From assembly GCF_043633585.1 (NCBI RefSeq), contig NZ_CP141832.1, positions 2,852,001 to 2,916,000 on the forward strand: a DNA stretch of 64,000 nucleotides, given 5' to 3'. The notes under the pieces are model-generated. The model had not been told where the DNA came from, did not search any database, and saw only the letters and a list, made by a program, of their open reading frames with translations. A program made the translations under genes and the position numbers. Within the stretch, counting starts at the first letter, position 1. Each line of letters begins with the position of its first letter. Shown here in pieces: positions 24,169-32,907 of this stretch. The stretch is from Lacrimispora sinapis (GTDB lineage Bacteria > Bacillota > Clostridia > Lachnospirales > Lachnospiraceae).

Positions 24169-25170
24169 CTAAGGTCTGACTTCCAGAAACTGTTTCGCTC
24201 CATCGGAATAATAAACGTTATAATCATCTGTGATAAAAATTCCATAAATTCCATCTAAGGAATTGACCAGTTTTAACCCCTCCTCCAGTCCCAGGGAGAA
24301 ACAGGCAGTTGTCATACCATCCCCATCCGCAGAAACCTTTGATAAAATCGTAACAGACACCAGTCCATTTTGAAAGGGATATCCGTCTTTGGGATTTAAA
24401 AGGTGATGATAATTGGTTCCGTCTTTTATAAAGTGGCGTTCATAAACACCGGAGGATACGACAGACATATCCTTAATGTTCAGTGTCTCTATGGTTTCAT
24501 TTCTGTCTGCAAAAGGCTTTTGAAGGCCGATTTTAAAAGGAGTCCCGTCTGTTTTTTCTCCCACGCAGAGAACATTACCGCCTAAATTAATAATGGCACT
24601 TTTTACGCCTTGTTCCAAAAGATAATCTTTTAAACGATCCGCAATATACCCCTTGGCAATGGCCCCGAAATCAAGAGTGGTATCCGGAGATAGAAAGGTA
24701 AGAGTATTACCCTCCAGTTTTATATTCTTATAGTCCACTTTTTTAACGGCTTCCTGAATGTCTTTTTCCGATGGAATCACAGGGTTTTCCGATGTGAAAT
24801 TCCATAAGGAGGACAACGGCTCTATGGTAACATCAAAACCTCCTTTGGATCGTTCCGAATAAATCTGCGACTTGGAGATAAGGTCCTTTATATCATCTGA
24901 CACCGTCACTTTCTGCTGGTCAGAAGGACGGTGATTCAGTCTGTAAACTTCGCTTCCCTCCAGGGTTTTGCTAAAAACATTTTCATAAGAACGGCATAAT
25001 TCCAAACAGTTTTCCAAAATCTTTGGATCATCTTTATCATAAATTGTCACTGTGACAAACGTATTCAGCATGAAACCTGATTTGCTGATCGGCTCTGTTT
25101 TTCTTTGACAACCTGTGAGCAATACCGCTGCCAGTCCGGCAATCAGAATCATGGTCTTTCCTAGTTTCAT
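24169..25170 (-). CDS. apbE: FAD:protein FMN transferase (ApbE), lipoprotein
   Basis: 333 residues. A lipoprotein signal ends in the lipobox LLTGC (Cys about 21). ApbE motifs follow: MLNTFVTVTIYD, LDFGAIAKGYIADRL, AIINLGGNVLCVG, HHLLNPKDGYPFQNGLVSVTI, and the Mg-binding SADGDGMTTACFSLG. The enzyme attaches FMN through a phosphoester to Thr/Ser of proteins such as Rnf and NQR subunits on the outer membrane face. No Rnf genes are in this window. It has its own promoter at 25280-25308. Confidence 0.95.
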   Translation of the reverse strand: MKLGKTMILIAGLAAVLLTGCQRKTEPISKSGFMLNTFVTVTIYDKDDPKILENCLELCRSYENVFSKTLEGSEVYRLNHRPSDQQKVTVSDDIKDLISKSQIYSERSKGGFDVTIEPLSSLWNFTSENPVIPSEKDIQEAVKKVDYKNIKLEGNTLTFLSPDTTLDFGAIAKGYIADRLKDYLLEQGVKSAIINLGGNVLCVGEKTDGTPFKIGLQKPFADRNETIETLNIKDMSVVSSGVYERHFIKDGTNYHHLLNPKDGYPFQNGLVSVTILSKVSADGDGMTTACFSLGLEEGLKLVNSLDGIYGIFITDDYNVYYSDGAKQFLEVRP

Positions 25171-25279
25171 TGCGTCTCCTCCATCTCATACGCAGCAGCC
25201 GGTGTTTATTTCCCTTATAACTGCTGTATAAAGCATGTGACCACGTTCTTTTATGCCCATGCTTTTCATTTTCCAGATT

Positions 25280-25308
25280 ACCATATCACAGATGAATTTT
25301 ACTGTCAA
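25280..25308 (-). promoter_or_regulatory. Promoter of apbE
   Basis: On the minus strand TTGACA (25308-25303), 17 bases, TATGGT (25285-25280). The start codon is about 110 bases downstream, leaving a moderate 5' leader. Confidence 0.65.
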
Positions 25309-25328
25309 ACGCCTTTTTTACGCATGAT

Positions 25329-25355
25329 AGGCGCAAAACCAAAGGGTCTTGCGCC
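25329..25355 (-). terminator. Hairpin after the alcohol dehydrogenase gene
   Basis: GGCGCAA/TTGCGCC stem of 7 bp, extended by flanking TA pairs, around a 13-nt loop downstream of the dehydrogenase stop. No good T-run follows, so it is a weak or factor-assisted terminator. Confidence 0.45.
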
Positions 25356-25389
25356 TACGAATCACATTGCATTTATTTTCCGGTGATTA

Positions 25390-26580
25390 TTAAAAATCAA
25401 CCTCTTTATCATAGTAACAGCAAACTAACAGCTTTTCCATCTCTGCCGGAGTAATGGGTCTTGGGTTGGAGCCGGTGCATGCATCCCCAACTGCTAACTC
25501 GGCAACTGACGTTAATTTTTCTTTGAACTCTGCTTCGTCAATGATTCCGCCTTCATATTCCTTGATACAGGTAGGAATGTGAAGCTTTTCATTCATGGAA
25601 CGGATTTCAGCAATGAGTGCGTCTACCAGTTCTTCGTCTGTATTGCCCTTTAGACCAATGAAACGGGCAATCTCACCATAACGTTTCAAGCCATCGGAGT
25701 TCTTGGAATTGAATTTGATTACCTTTGGCAGATACATGGCATTTGCACAGCCGTGAACAATATGTCCGCCGGAATAAGCAGCCCCTGTCTTATGAGCCAT
25801 GGAGTGAACAATTCCTAACAGTGCGTTGGAAAATGCCATACCTGCAAGACACTGTGCATTATGCATCCTTGCACGCGCCTCCATGTCACCATTATAAGAA
25901 TCAATCAAATCATTATGTATCATCTTGATTGCGTGAAGCGCAAGAGGATCGGTATAATCGCAGTGAAGCGTAGATACATATGCTTCTATTGCATGAGTCA
26001 AAGCATCCATACCGGTAAATGCCGTCAGCTTCTGGGGCATGGTCTCAGCCAGGTCCGGATCAACAATAGCCACGTCTGGTGTGATGTTAAAATCTGCCAG
26101 CGGATACTTGATTCCTTTTTTATAATCGGTAATAACGCTGAATGCCGTTACTTCGGTGGCTGTACCGGAAGTAGACGGAATCGCACAGAACTTTGCCTTT
26201 GTTCTTAAAGATGGAAAATTAAATGGGATACATAAATCTTCAAAGGTAACGTCCGGGTACTCATAGAATGTCCACATTGCCTTTGCCGCATCAATAGGGG
26301 AACCGCCGCCGATGGCAACAATCCAGTCCGGTTCAAAATCACGCATAACCTCAGCGCCTTTTAACACCGTATCCACACTCGGATCTGGTTCTACTCCTTC
26401 AAATAACTTTACTTCTAATCCGGCCTCTTTTAAGTTAGCCTCCACTCTGTCAAGAAATCCAAATCGTTTCATCGAACCGCCGCCGACTACCACGATAGCC
26501 TTTTTGCCCTTTAAATTCTTAAGCTCTTCTAAGGCACCTTTTCCGTGATATATGTCTCTCGGTAATGTAAATCTAGCCAT
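25390..26580 (-). CDS. Iron-containing alcohol dehydrogenase
   Basis: 396 residues, group III iron-dependent alcohol dehydrogenase. Seen: VVVGGGSMKRFG near the start, the nucleotide site AIGGGSPIDAAKAMW, PSTSGTATEVTAFSVI, and metal ligands in MDALTHAIEAYVS and LGIVHSMAHKTGAAYSGGHIVHGCANA. It probably interconverts an alcohol such as ethanol or butanol and its aldehyde with NAD(P)H as a redox outlet in fermentation; the substrate cannot be fixed from sequence. The LysR and Rex genes upstream fit control by redox state. AAGGAGGG lies before ATG. Confidence 0.94.
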   Translation of the reverse strand: MARFTLPRDIYHGKGALEELKNLKGKKAIVVVGGGSMKRFGFLDRVEANLKEAGLEVKLFEGVEPDPSVDTVLKGAEVMRDFEPDWIVAIGGGSPIDAAKAMWTFYEYPDVTFEDLCIPFNFPSLRTKAKFCAIPSTSGTATEVTAFSVITDYKKGIKYPLADFNITPDVAIVDPDLAETMPQKLTAFTGMDALTHAIEAYVSTLHCDYTDPLALHAIKMIHNDLIDSYNGDMEARARMHNAQCLAGMAFSNALLGIVHSMAHKTGAAYSGGHIVHGCANAMYLPKVIKFNSKNSDGLKRYGEIARFIGLKGNTDEELVDALIAEIRSMNEKLHIPTCIKEYEGGIIDEAEFKEKLTSVAELAVGDACTGSNPRPITPAEMEKLLVCCYYDKEVDF

Positions 26581-26612
26581 ATTATAACCCTCCTTATGAA
26601 TTTCCAGATACT

Positions 26613-26651
26613 ACTATACAATATTGTAGTCCAACCGTGCCGGAAAAACAA
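26613..26651 (-). promoter_or_regulatory. Promoter and palindrome upstream of the iron alcohol dehydrogenase
   Basis: On the minus strand TTGTTT, 17 bases, TACAAT precede the gene. The -10 lies inside a perfect palindrome TACAATATTGTA (26617-26628) extended to near-palindromic 26613-26630, a plausible regulator site. It does not match the Rex consensus TTGTTAA-N4-TTAACAA. Confidence 0.5.
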
Positions 26652-26662
26652 AGGTAAAAAGG

Positions 26663-26692
26663 TATATATCAGTATATAAATATTGATATATA
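26663..26692. repeat. AT-rich inverted repeat after the LysR gene
   Basis: TATATATCA / TGATATATA arms of 9 bp separated by 12 bases, starting one base beyond the LysR stop codon. It may be a weak terminator or a binding site upstream of the dehydrogenase promoter. Confidence 0.4.
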
Positions 26693-26693
26693 T

Positions 26694-27620
26694 TTAACAT
26701 TCCGAGCAGAACAGTGACTTGAATTTCCCCAGTTCTTTTATGAATTTCTTCTCCCATAACGTCAGAGAATAACCTTTACGGTAAATCAGTGCATCCTGAT
26801 ATACCGGAGTTTTTCTGCTGCACTGCCGCTCCACCAGATCATATCTTTTTAAAATCTGAGGCGGCATGGGAGATACCCACATATAAGTATCCGGATTTTC
26901 ACACAAAAGATCAAACTGGCTTCCCCGTTCAAACACAAATATGCGCTTTGCAGAATCCGGAAGGTTTTTCTCTCTTTCGCTGCCTCCTCGCTGACTGGAC
27001 ACTCCATCGCCGTGAGAGATCTCGATATATGGATTTAAGTCCGCAGGCTCTATTTCCTTTTTTTCCGCCAGAGGGTTATAAAAAGAGAATAGAAGCCTTA
27101 AAGTATAGTCAAACAAAGGTTCCATAACCAACCCCTTATCCGCAGAGACCTGTCTGTAATAGGTTTCTGAAGATGCCTGAAGCCTGATGATTCCTATACG
27201 GTACTCCCCTGTGGCCACATCTCTTAGAGTATCGGCAGTATTGGTCTCCCGCAGCCACACTGACATGGATTCTTCCGGAGTAAGGGTCTGGATAAACCTT
27301 GTGCATGCCAGGCTTATGTAGCTTGCTCTGGGCATGGAAAGGGAAAAATCAATTCCAGTCACCTGATTGGGTTTATATAAATGTTCCATTTCTTCAATCT
27401 GCACCAAAACATTCCTGGCATATTCTAAAAAAACCCTTCCTCTTTCCGTAGGCACCACTCCTTTGGGAGTCCTTCTAAAAATAGGTGCGCCAAGACTTTC
27501 CTCCAGACTTTTGATTGCTTTGCTTAAATTGGGCTGGTCCATGTAAAGGTTGGCTGCCGCCTGAGTGATGGAGCCTGTTTTTTCCACTTCTACCGCATAT
27601 TGCAACAATACAGTGTTCAA
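26694..27620 (-). CDS. LysR-family transcriptional regulator
   Basis: 308 residues. The N-terminal winged HTH (1-60) reads LLQYAVEVEKTGSITQAAANLYMDQPNLSKAIKSLEESLGAPIFRRTPKGV, then a linker helix and an effector-binding domain (about 90-300). LysR proteins bind a small effector and often control the adjacent gene, here the iron alcohol dehydrogenase downstream on the same strand. The start overlaps the stop of rex by 4 bases, so the two regulators are translated in tandem. Confidence 0.92.
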   Translation of the reverse strand: MNTVLLQYAVEVEKTGSITQAAANLYMDQPNLSKAIKSLEESLGAPIFRRTPKGVVPTERGRVFLEYARNVLVQIEEMEHLYKPNQVTGIDFSLSMPRASYISLACTRFIQTLTPEESMSVWLRETNTADTLRDVATGEYRIGIIRLQASSETYYRQVSADKGLVMEPLFDYTLRLLFSFYNPLAEKKEIEPADLNPYIEISHGDGVSSQRGGSEREKNLPDSAKRIFVFERGSQFDLLCENPDTYMWVSPMPPQILKRYDLVERQCSRKTPVYQDALIYRKGYSLTLWEKKFIKELGKFKSLFCSEC

Positions 27621-28303
27621 TCATCTTCCTCCTTTGTGTGCTGCCTTCCTTCCTTTTCGGCTTCATAAAGATATTTGGACAGTGCAGCCAGAGATACTGC
27701 CATATTCTCATTCTGCACCAGAACATGTTCCGGCACGGACAAATGGATGGGGGCAAAATTCCAAATCGCCCTCACACCTGCTGCCACCAGATGATCACAG
27801 ACGTCTTGGGCTGACTGGGCGGGAACCGTAATGATGCCGATATGTATGTTCATTCTCTGGCAATGATTTTCAAGCATTTCAAAAGGCAGGACCATTTTCC
27901 CTCCAATTTTAGTATTCACTTTTCTTCCGTCCGTATCAAATGCCATAACAATCTTCACCCCATACTGCTCAAAGCCTTTGTAAGAAAGCAGCGCTTTCCC
28001 TAAGGAACCGGCTCCTACCAGTACCGCCTGGTTGTTGTTATGGTATCCCAAAAACTCCTCCATGTCCTTAATTAACTCTGTAACCTGATATCCCATCTTT
28101 GGTTTTCCGCCGTTCCTGGACACCATAGCCAGATCCTTTCGTACCTGAACCTCGTTAAGCTGCAGCTCCGCGGCGATGGAGGGGGCTGATATGGTTTCCG
28201 TTCCTTCTTTAAGCAGCTTATGTTCCAGATAATGATGGTAAATGGGGAGGCGCTCCAAAGTTTTTCTGGATATGCCCCCGACCATATGCTTTTTTTCTTC
28301 CAT
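27617..28303 (-). CDS. rex: Redox-sensing repressor Rex
   Basis: About 228 residues from ATG at 28303; a TTG two codons earlier is too close to the AGGTAGG site. The N-terminal winged helix ISRKTLERLPIYHHYLEHKL and the Rossmann domain with VLVGAGSLGKALLSYKGFEQYGVKIVMAFD, plus IGIITVPAQSAQDVCDHLVAAGVRAIWNFAPIHL, are typical. Rex senses the NADH/NAD ratio and represses fermentation and respiration genes when NAD dominates. The basic C-terminal tail runs a little past the normal end. Confidence 0.96.
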   Translation of the reverse strand: MEEKKHMVGGISRKTLERLPIYHHYLEHKLLKEGTETISAPSIAAELQLNEVQVRKDLAMVSRNGGKPKMGYQVTELIKDMEEFLGYHNNNQAVLVGAGSLGKALLSYKGFEQYGVKIVMAFDTDGRKVNTKIGGKMVLPFEMLENHCQRMNIHIGIITVPAQSAQDVCDHLVAAGVRAIWNFAPIHLSVPEHVLVQNENMAVSLAALSKYLYEAEKEGRQHTKEEDD

Positions 28304-28319
28304 ACGCAATACCTACCTT

Positions 28320-30029
28320 TTAAAACGTCAGGCTCCGGCACCGGTTAAATGCCGCAAAAATCTCCTGCCTTCTGGGGAGTGCAAGATTTACAGGAAGATA
28401 TCCCTTCTCTCCCAGAACATCCAGACCTTCTGTCCGCACCATATGTTCCAATTCATCAACGACCTGTACCAGAGTCTTCTTCCGGTTTATCAACCGGGCG
28501 CCTGCATACTGGAGCAAAAATCCCAGTGCCGCAACCTGTTCCACATCTGCGATCTGTTCCACATAACGCAAGTCCACCACCTCATGGCCGATCTTAAAAC
28601 TGTCCCGCCCCAAAACCTTTGTCTTAGAGCGTTCCTCTTTTCCTCCGGTCTCCAGGGCAAGCGGCACACGGCTAAGATTTATTTCCGGTAATGGAAGGGG
28701 GAAAATCCCTTCTCCATACGCCTCTGCCGCTTCCTTTGCAAAACTTGTGATTTCGACTGGCACATAAGCATCCATCTGAATCACCCGATCTGCAGGATGG
28801 AAATAAGCTCCGGAGCTTCCAGCAACGAGTATGGTGGAAATGCCTTTCTGCTCGTATAATGCCCTGATCCGTTCCACAAACGGAGTGATCGGTTCCCGGT
28901 CCCGGCTGACCACCTGCTGCATCAACCGGTCTCTGATCATGAAGTTGGTGGCACTGGTATCCTCATCAATCAGAAATACCTTTGCTCCGCTTTCTATAGC
29001 TTCCACCAAGCCAGCTGCCTGTGAAGTGCTTCCGCTGGCATCTTCTGTGGAAAACCGGACCGTATCCCGATGATCCGGAAGATTATTAATGAATGCAGAG
29101 ATGTCCACCTTCTTCACACTTCTTCCGTCTTCTGCCCGTAGCTTTACCGCCGAACTCTCCGTAACAACAAACTCTCTTCCGTCTCCGGAAATATGGTTAT
29201 ACACGCCCTTTTCCAATGCCTTCAATAATGTGGACTTCCCATGATACCCTCCGCCCACAATGAGCGTAATGCCTTTGGGAATCCCCATTCCTTTGATACG
29301 GCCCTTATTGGGCAGAGAAATCTCCACTTCCATAGCAGAGGGCGAGAGAAAAGGAACTGCCTTTTTCATGGGTTCTTCCGATATTCCCGATTTTCTGGGT
29401 AAAATTGCTCCATTTGCCACAAATGCCGCCAGCCCAAGCTCTGTAAGCTGGCTCCGAAGAAACTGCTGATCCTCTGCCAGTTTTCTCACTTCTTCAATTT
29501 GTCTTTTCTTTCCATCCGAATATGAATGGTAAAAACAAATTTCTGCCGCACAGGAGGGCAGAAAATCAAACAATATTTTGATCAGCTCCTCCGAACGAAT
29601 GGATCTTCCATTGGCTGGAAATCCCACTTCAAGACGAAGGATCAGGCTGCCGTCTGTTTTATTAATCTTGCATCCAGTGCGTTCCAATATCTCCTGCCCA
29701 GGACGGCTGACGGCCAGCAGCCCGCTTTTGCCTGATCCTTTTGCCTGAAACTCATAGGGCTTTAAGCTTTCTCCAAACTGCCGTAACAGATGATCAGAAA
29801 GAGCCGTTCTTTTATAATCCGTATCATAGGAAGCAGGCGGAAATCCTGCTCTTTTTCCATCGACATGTATGCTGATCCTGGAAGGAGATGCAAATGGATC
29901 TCCCTGGACATGGTCAACGGATAACACGTAATCGGGAAAACGGTATTCCCCTTTGGCTCCTTTGTATGCCGGGTACCCCTTCCCATCTACGGAGCGGAGA
30001 AATTGTTTTAAATCCCCGGAGGTTTTCAT
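28320..30029 (-). CDS. Predicted ABC-class ATPase (COG3044 type)
   Basis: 569 residues, soluble. A P-loop GGGYHGKST lies near residue 260 in LIVGGGYHGKSTLLKALEKGVYNHISGDG; a second motif VFLIDEDTSATNFMIRD acts as Walker B. The N-terminal domain has FPDYVLSVDHVQGDPFASPSR, and a C-terminal domain contains DVEQVAALGFLLQYAG. These are the marks of the uncharacterised family annotated as ATPase of the ABC class, which has no known transporter. It overlaps the queA stop by one base (TAATG), so it is translationally coupled to queA. Cellular function unknown. Confidence 0.9.
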   Translation of the reverse strand: MKTSGDLKQFLRSVDGKGYPAYKGAKGEYRFPDYVLSVDHVQGDPFASPSRISIHVDGKRAGFPPASYDTDYKRTALSDHLLRQFGESLKPYEFQAKGSGKSGLLAVSRPGQEILERTGCKINKTDGSLILRLEVGFPANGRSIRSEELIKILFDFLPSCAAEICFYHSYSDGKKRQIEEVRKLAEDQQFLRSQLTELGLAAFVANGAILPRKSGISEEPMKKAVPFLSPSAMEVEISLPNKGRIKGMGIPKGITLIVGGGYHGKSTLLKALEKGVYNHISGDGREFVVTESSAVKLRAEDGRSVKKVDISAFINNLPDHRDTVRFSTEDASGSTSQAAGLVEAIESGAKVFLIDEDTSATNFMIRDRLMQQVVSRDREPITPFVERIRALYEQKGISTILVAGSSGAYFHPADRVIQMDAYVPVEITSFAKEAAEAYGEGIFPLPLPEINLSRVPLALETGGKEERSKTKVLGRDSFKIGHEVVDLRYVEQIADVEQVAALGFLLQYAGARLINRKKTLVQVVDELEHMVRTEGLDVLGEKGYLPVNLALPRRQEIFAAFNRCRSLTF

Positions 30030-31090
30030 TACACGTTCCCTCCATGTTCCTGTTTTTCATGAAGATCCGTTAAAAACATGGCATCACCGAAACTGAAGAA
30101 CCGGTAGCGTTCTTTTATAGCTTCTTCATAAGCATGAAGCACGTGCTCCCGTCCTGCCAGTGCGGAAACCAACATTACAAGGGTGGATTCCGGCAAATGA
30201 AAGTTTGTAATCAGACAGTCCAAAATTTTAAAACGGTATCCCGGATATATAAATATCTCCGTCCAGCCGGTTCCTGCTTTTAAAATTCCGTCCTCTGTTG
30301 ACGCGGATTCAACCGTTCTGCAGCTGGTCGTTCCCACACAAACCACTCTGCCGCCATTTTTTTTGGCATCATTGACCTTTTTGGCTTCCTCCTCCTCTAC
30401 AATATAGAATTCGGAATGCATATGATGGGACTCTATTTCCTCCACTTTCACAGGCCGAAACGTACCAAGACCCACATGCAGAGTCACATGGGCAATGGAA
30501 ATTCCCTTGTCTTCAATCTCTTTTAGCAGTTCCTTTGTGAAATGAAGCCCGGCGGTAGGTGCTGCTGCTGAACCCTCATGCTTTGCATATACGGTCTGAT
30601 ACCGGTTTTTATCCTTTAACTGGTGCGTAATATAGGGAGGCAATGGCATCTGCCCCAGACGGTCTAAGATCTCTTCAAAAATTCCATCATAGGAAAACTG
30701 AATCAGGCGGTTTCCCTCCTCCACCACGTCAATGACGGTTCCCTTCAGCAAGCCTTCCCCAAAGGAAATTACAGTACCGGCTTTTGCCTTTTTCCCCGGC
30801 TTTACCAGTGTCTCCCAAATATCATTCTCTCTTCTTTTTAAAAGAAGAATTTCAATCTTTGCTTCGGTTCCCTCTTTTACGCCAAAAAGTCTGGCCGGAA
30901 TCACTTTTGTATCATTGATGACCAGACAGTCTCCTTTCTTTAAATAGGAAAGGATATCTTTAAAATGTCTGTGTTCTATCTCTCCGGTGTGCTTGTCAAG
31001 TACCAGAAGTCTGGAAGCAGAACGGTCCAAAAGAGGGTCCTGTGCAATCAACTCCTGAGGTAAATCAAAATTAAAATCTCTCACGTTCAT
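30029..31090 (-). CDS. queA: S-adenosylmethionine:tRNA ribosyltransferase-isomerase
   Basis: 353 residues. Conserved opening FNFDLPQELIAQDPLLDRSASRLLVLDK; then DCLVINDTKVIPARLFG, the central GSAAAPTAGLHFT, HVTLHVGLGTFRPVK, TSCRTVES and LITNFHLPESTLVMLVSALAG. It makes epoxyqueuosine from preQ1 in the tRNA wobble base. The other queuosine genes are not here. It is the first gene of a queA - ATPase - rex - lysR run. Confidence 0.97.
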   Translation of the reverse strand: MNVRDFNFDLPQELIAQDPLLDRSASRLLVLDKHTGEIEHRHFKDILSYLKKGDCLVINDTKVIPARLFGVKEGTEAKIEILLLKRRENDIWETLVKPGKKAKAGTVISFGEGLLKGTVIDVVEEGNRLIQFSYDGIFEEILDRLGQMPLPPYITHQLKDKNRYQTVYAKHEGSAAAPTAGLHFTKELLKEIEDKGISIAHVTLHVGLGTFRPVKVEEIESHHMHSEFYIVEEEEAKKVNDAKKNGGRVVCVGTTSCRTVESASTEDGILKAGTGWTEIFIYPGYRFKILDCLITNFHLPESTLVMLVSALAGREHVLHAYEEAIKERYRFFSFGDAMFLTDLHEKQEHGGNV

Positions 31091-31152
31091 AAATAATTAT
31101 CTCCTTTGCCAAAAATGCTCCTCTGCACGGTGCCACGCAGAGAAGCATCTGT

Positions 31153-31956
31153 TTACATATTGTTGGTCTGGCTGCCGGACTCTGTTGCAGCTTCCGTCTC
31201 TTCTGCGGAACTCTCATCTGCACCCGAGGAAGCAGCACTTTCCTGTGAATCCTCCTTCTGGTCCATCAGGGTGTGATAAACAGCCAGAAGATTCTCATCA
31301 GACTTTAATGCCTGATCCAGGCCCTCATTTACTTCCTTGGCCAATTTCTGAACCTCATCAGACCGATTGGCTTTATCCATTAATGCGGATTGATTTTTAT
31401 CCGGATTCGCTACCAGATAATAGGTATGATCTGTTCCCTTTTTTGCATAGCACACGATCAAGCTTGGAGCCAAAGTCTCCGCCTGGCGGAATTTGATGTC
31501 AAACTTTGCATAAACGAGAAAATCCCCTTCCAAAAGCCCTGGTGCGGTGTAGCATACCAGATTCTCATAATCCTGATAAAACTTCACCTCTTCTTCCAGT
31601 CTGGCACTCTGCTGACTCAGTTCTTCTGCAGAACAGGTACCTCCGTATACCTCAGAAAGCGCTTCTGAGTCGCAGGTTTTTCTGGCTTTAAAATAAGCTT
31701 CCATTAAATCATGGATCTCAGGCACAGACTCTTTCATCAAGGTAATCTTTGCCGCAGCCGCTTCCGCTGAAGCGTTCTCTTCTGTTCCAGCAGCAGATCC
31801 GCCCACAGTCCCGGACCTATGGTCTTTTCCGGATTTATCAAGTACAATTACGACAGACATAAGTATTATGACTATCAACGGAATGGCCAAAAATTTAAGA
31901 TATTTTTTCGACTCTTCTTTCATTCCATTCTTCCATTTTTCCAATAAGTGCTTCAT
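31153..31956 (-). CDS. Membrane-anchored protein of unknown function
   Basis: 267 residues: cytoplasmic start, one membrane helix at about 19-39 (KFLAIPLIVIILMSVVIVLDK), an Ala/Glu-rich linker, and an extracellular alpha/beta domain of about 75-205 (VPEIHDLMEAYFKARKTCDSEAL, LVCYTAPGLLEGDFLVYAKFDIKF, LIVCYAKKGTDHTYYLVANP) that looks NTF2-like. An acidic Ser/Glu/Ala-rich tail follows to the end. It resembles conserved hypothetical surface proteins of Lachnospiraceae. No catalytic motif is visible. Its stop lies 62 bases upstream of queA. Confidence 0.75.
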   Translation of the reverse strand: MKHLLEKWKNGMKEESKKYLKFLAIPLIVIILMSVVIVLDKSGKDHRSGTVGGSAAGTEENASAEAAAAKITLMKESVPEIHDLMEAYFKARKTCDSEALSEVYGGTCSAEELSQQSARLEEEVKFYQDYENLVCYTAPGLLEGDFLVYAKFDIKFRQAETLAPSLIVCYAKKGTDHTYYLVANPDKNQSALMDKANRSDEVQKLAKEVNEGLDQALKSDENLLAVYHTLMDQKEDSQESAASSGADESSAEETEAATESGSQTNNM

Positions 31957-32030
31957 ATAGGCTTGACCTCCTGGAGAATCAATCTCCTCTTTATTTTAAC
32001 AAAAAAAATGATAAAAATCAACAAATACTC

Positions 32031-32059
32031 TTGCGCATTATAAGAACTTATAGTAGAAT
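32031..32059 (+). promoter_or_regulatory. Promoter of tRNA-Arg
   Basis: TTGCGC (32031-32036), 17 bases, TAGAAT (32054-32059), 9 bases before the tRNA start. Confidence 0.6.
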
Positions 32060-32068
32060 ATAAAAGAT

Positions 32069-32140
32069 GCATCTGTAGCTCAGTGGATAGAGCAATGGCC
32101 TCCGGAGCCGTGTGCGTAGGTTCGATTCCTATCAGATGCA
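32069..32140 (+). tRNA. tRNA-Arg(CCG)
   Basis: 72-nt cloverleaf: acceptor GCATCTG/CAGATGC, D-arm GCTCAGTGGATAGAGC, anticodon stem ATGGC/GCCGT with loop CTCCGGA (anticodon CCG), T-arm GTAGGTTCGATTCCTAT, discriminator A. No CCA is encoded. A T-run follows at 32143. Confidence 0.95.
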
Positions 32141-32650
32141 CTATTTTTTTGCTTTATTTTAATTCTTTAAAAGTCTTATCTTATATGGAATTTCTTGTAT
32201 TTATCAGCTTTTCATAAATTTTTCCAATTCCTCATGTTTTACTGGTTTCTACTGATGCTTTTGATTTTTAATGAATGATAAGTGGTCATTAAATGGACAG
32301 TTCCATTTCCTGGTCAGATATTTGGTAAAACTTATGCACAATCCTGGAATAATTCGGCTTCTACTTTAACAGTATATTTAGTCTTGTCCTTGTTATATTC
32401 CTCAATTTTACGTTATAATTTCCTATCGGTTTTGGTATCGAAAAAATATTATCACATTATAAACATTTTAACATGGAAAGGTACTGATACGAAAAATTAT
32501 ATAAAGCCTATTTAATTATTAAGGTCCTATGAGGAAACAAGCATCATCCCTTTGATTACCTTCAAGTACCTTGTCAATATATAATACTGACAGCTTTATG
32601 ATCTGCTCTCCAATAACCAACGCACTATGTACTGTTACATACAGTCGCAT
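32141..32650. other. AT-rich intergenic stretch after tRNA-Arg, no supported gene
   Basis: About 500 bases without a credible coding region. A 77-codon plus-strand frame at 32282-32515 has no ribosome site and an ordinary AT-rich composition. I looked for a second copy of the tRNA 3' end marking an integrated element and saw none. Confidence 0.5.
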
Positions 32651-32654
32651 ACAC

Positions 32655-32686
32655 AAAAAAACGCCATCTTTACGACAGCGTTTTTT
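32655..32686. terminator. Bidirectional terminator
   Basis: AAAAAACGC / GCGTTTTTT stem around a 13-nt loop, with T-runs in both directions. On the minus strand it ends the iron-siderophore operon or the small remnant gene that follows it. Confidence 0.8.
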
Positions 32687-32694
32687 CCTCATAA

Positions 32695-32876
32695 TCATTT
32701 GTTACTTTTATCATAAATAATAATTGCAACTACAATCATACCTATCAGAATTACAAGAGTTTTATCCCGCAATTCTGATTTTATCATGTTCCAGCAAATA
32801 GCTTTAGCGGCTGCTTTTTTCAGCAGCAAGCCAGCGATTATTGCAATAAAGCTCCAAACACTAATGATTCACTCAT
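32695..32876 (-). pseudogene. Small membrane protein gene, probably frameshifted
   Basis: The minus strand starts MSESLVFG at 32876 and then stops. Shifting one base continues as FIAIIAGLLLKK and a second hydrophobic helix LVILIGMIVVAIIIYDK, ending SNK-stop at 32695. Together this would be a plausible 60-residue two-helix membrane peptide with a single-base loss near 32850. It lies 31 bases after the siderophore ATPase gene and just ahead of the terminator. It could also be noise: no clear ribosome site is present. Confidence 0.35.
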
Positions 32877-32907
32877 TCTTTTTCTTTTAAATTTTATGTT
32901 CTTTTTC

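Noticed and set aside
31953..32141. Minus-strand frame of 62 codons across the tRNA-Arg
   Set aside because: It is the antisense of the tRNA and its flank, not a gene.
32282..32515. 77-codon plus-strand frame after tRNA-Arg
   Set aside because: No ribosome site, no recognisable family, and composition typical of AT-rich spacer.
32069..32900. tRNA-Arg as an attachment site for an integrated island
   Set aside because: No integrase and no second copy of the tRNA 3' end was seen in the window, so an island is not supported.
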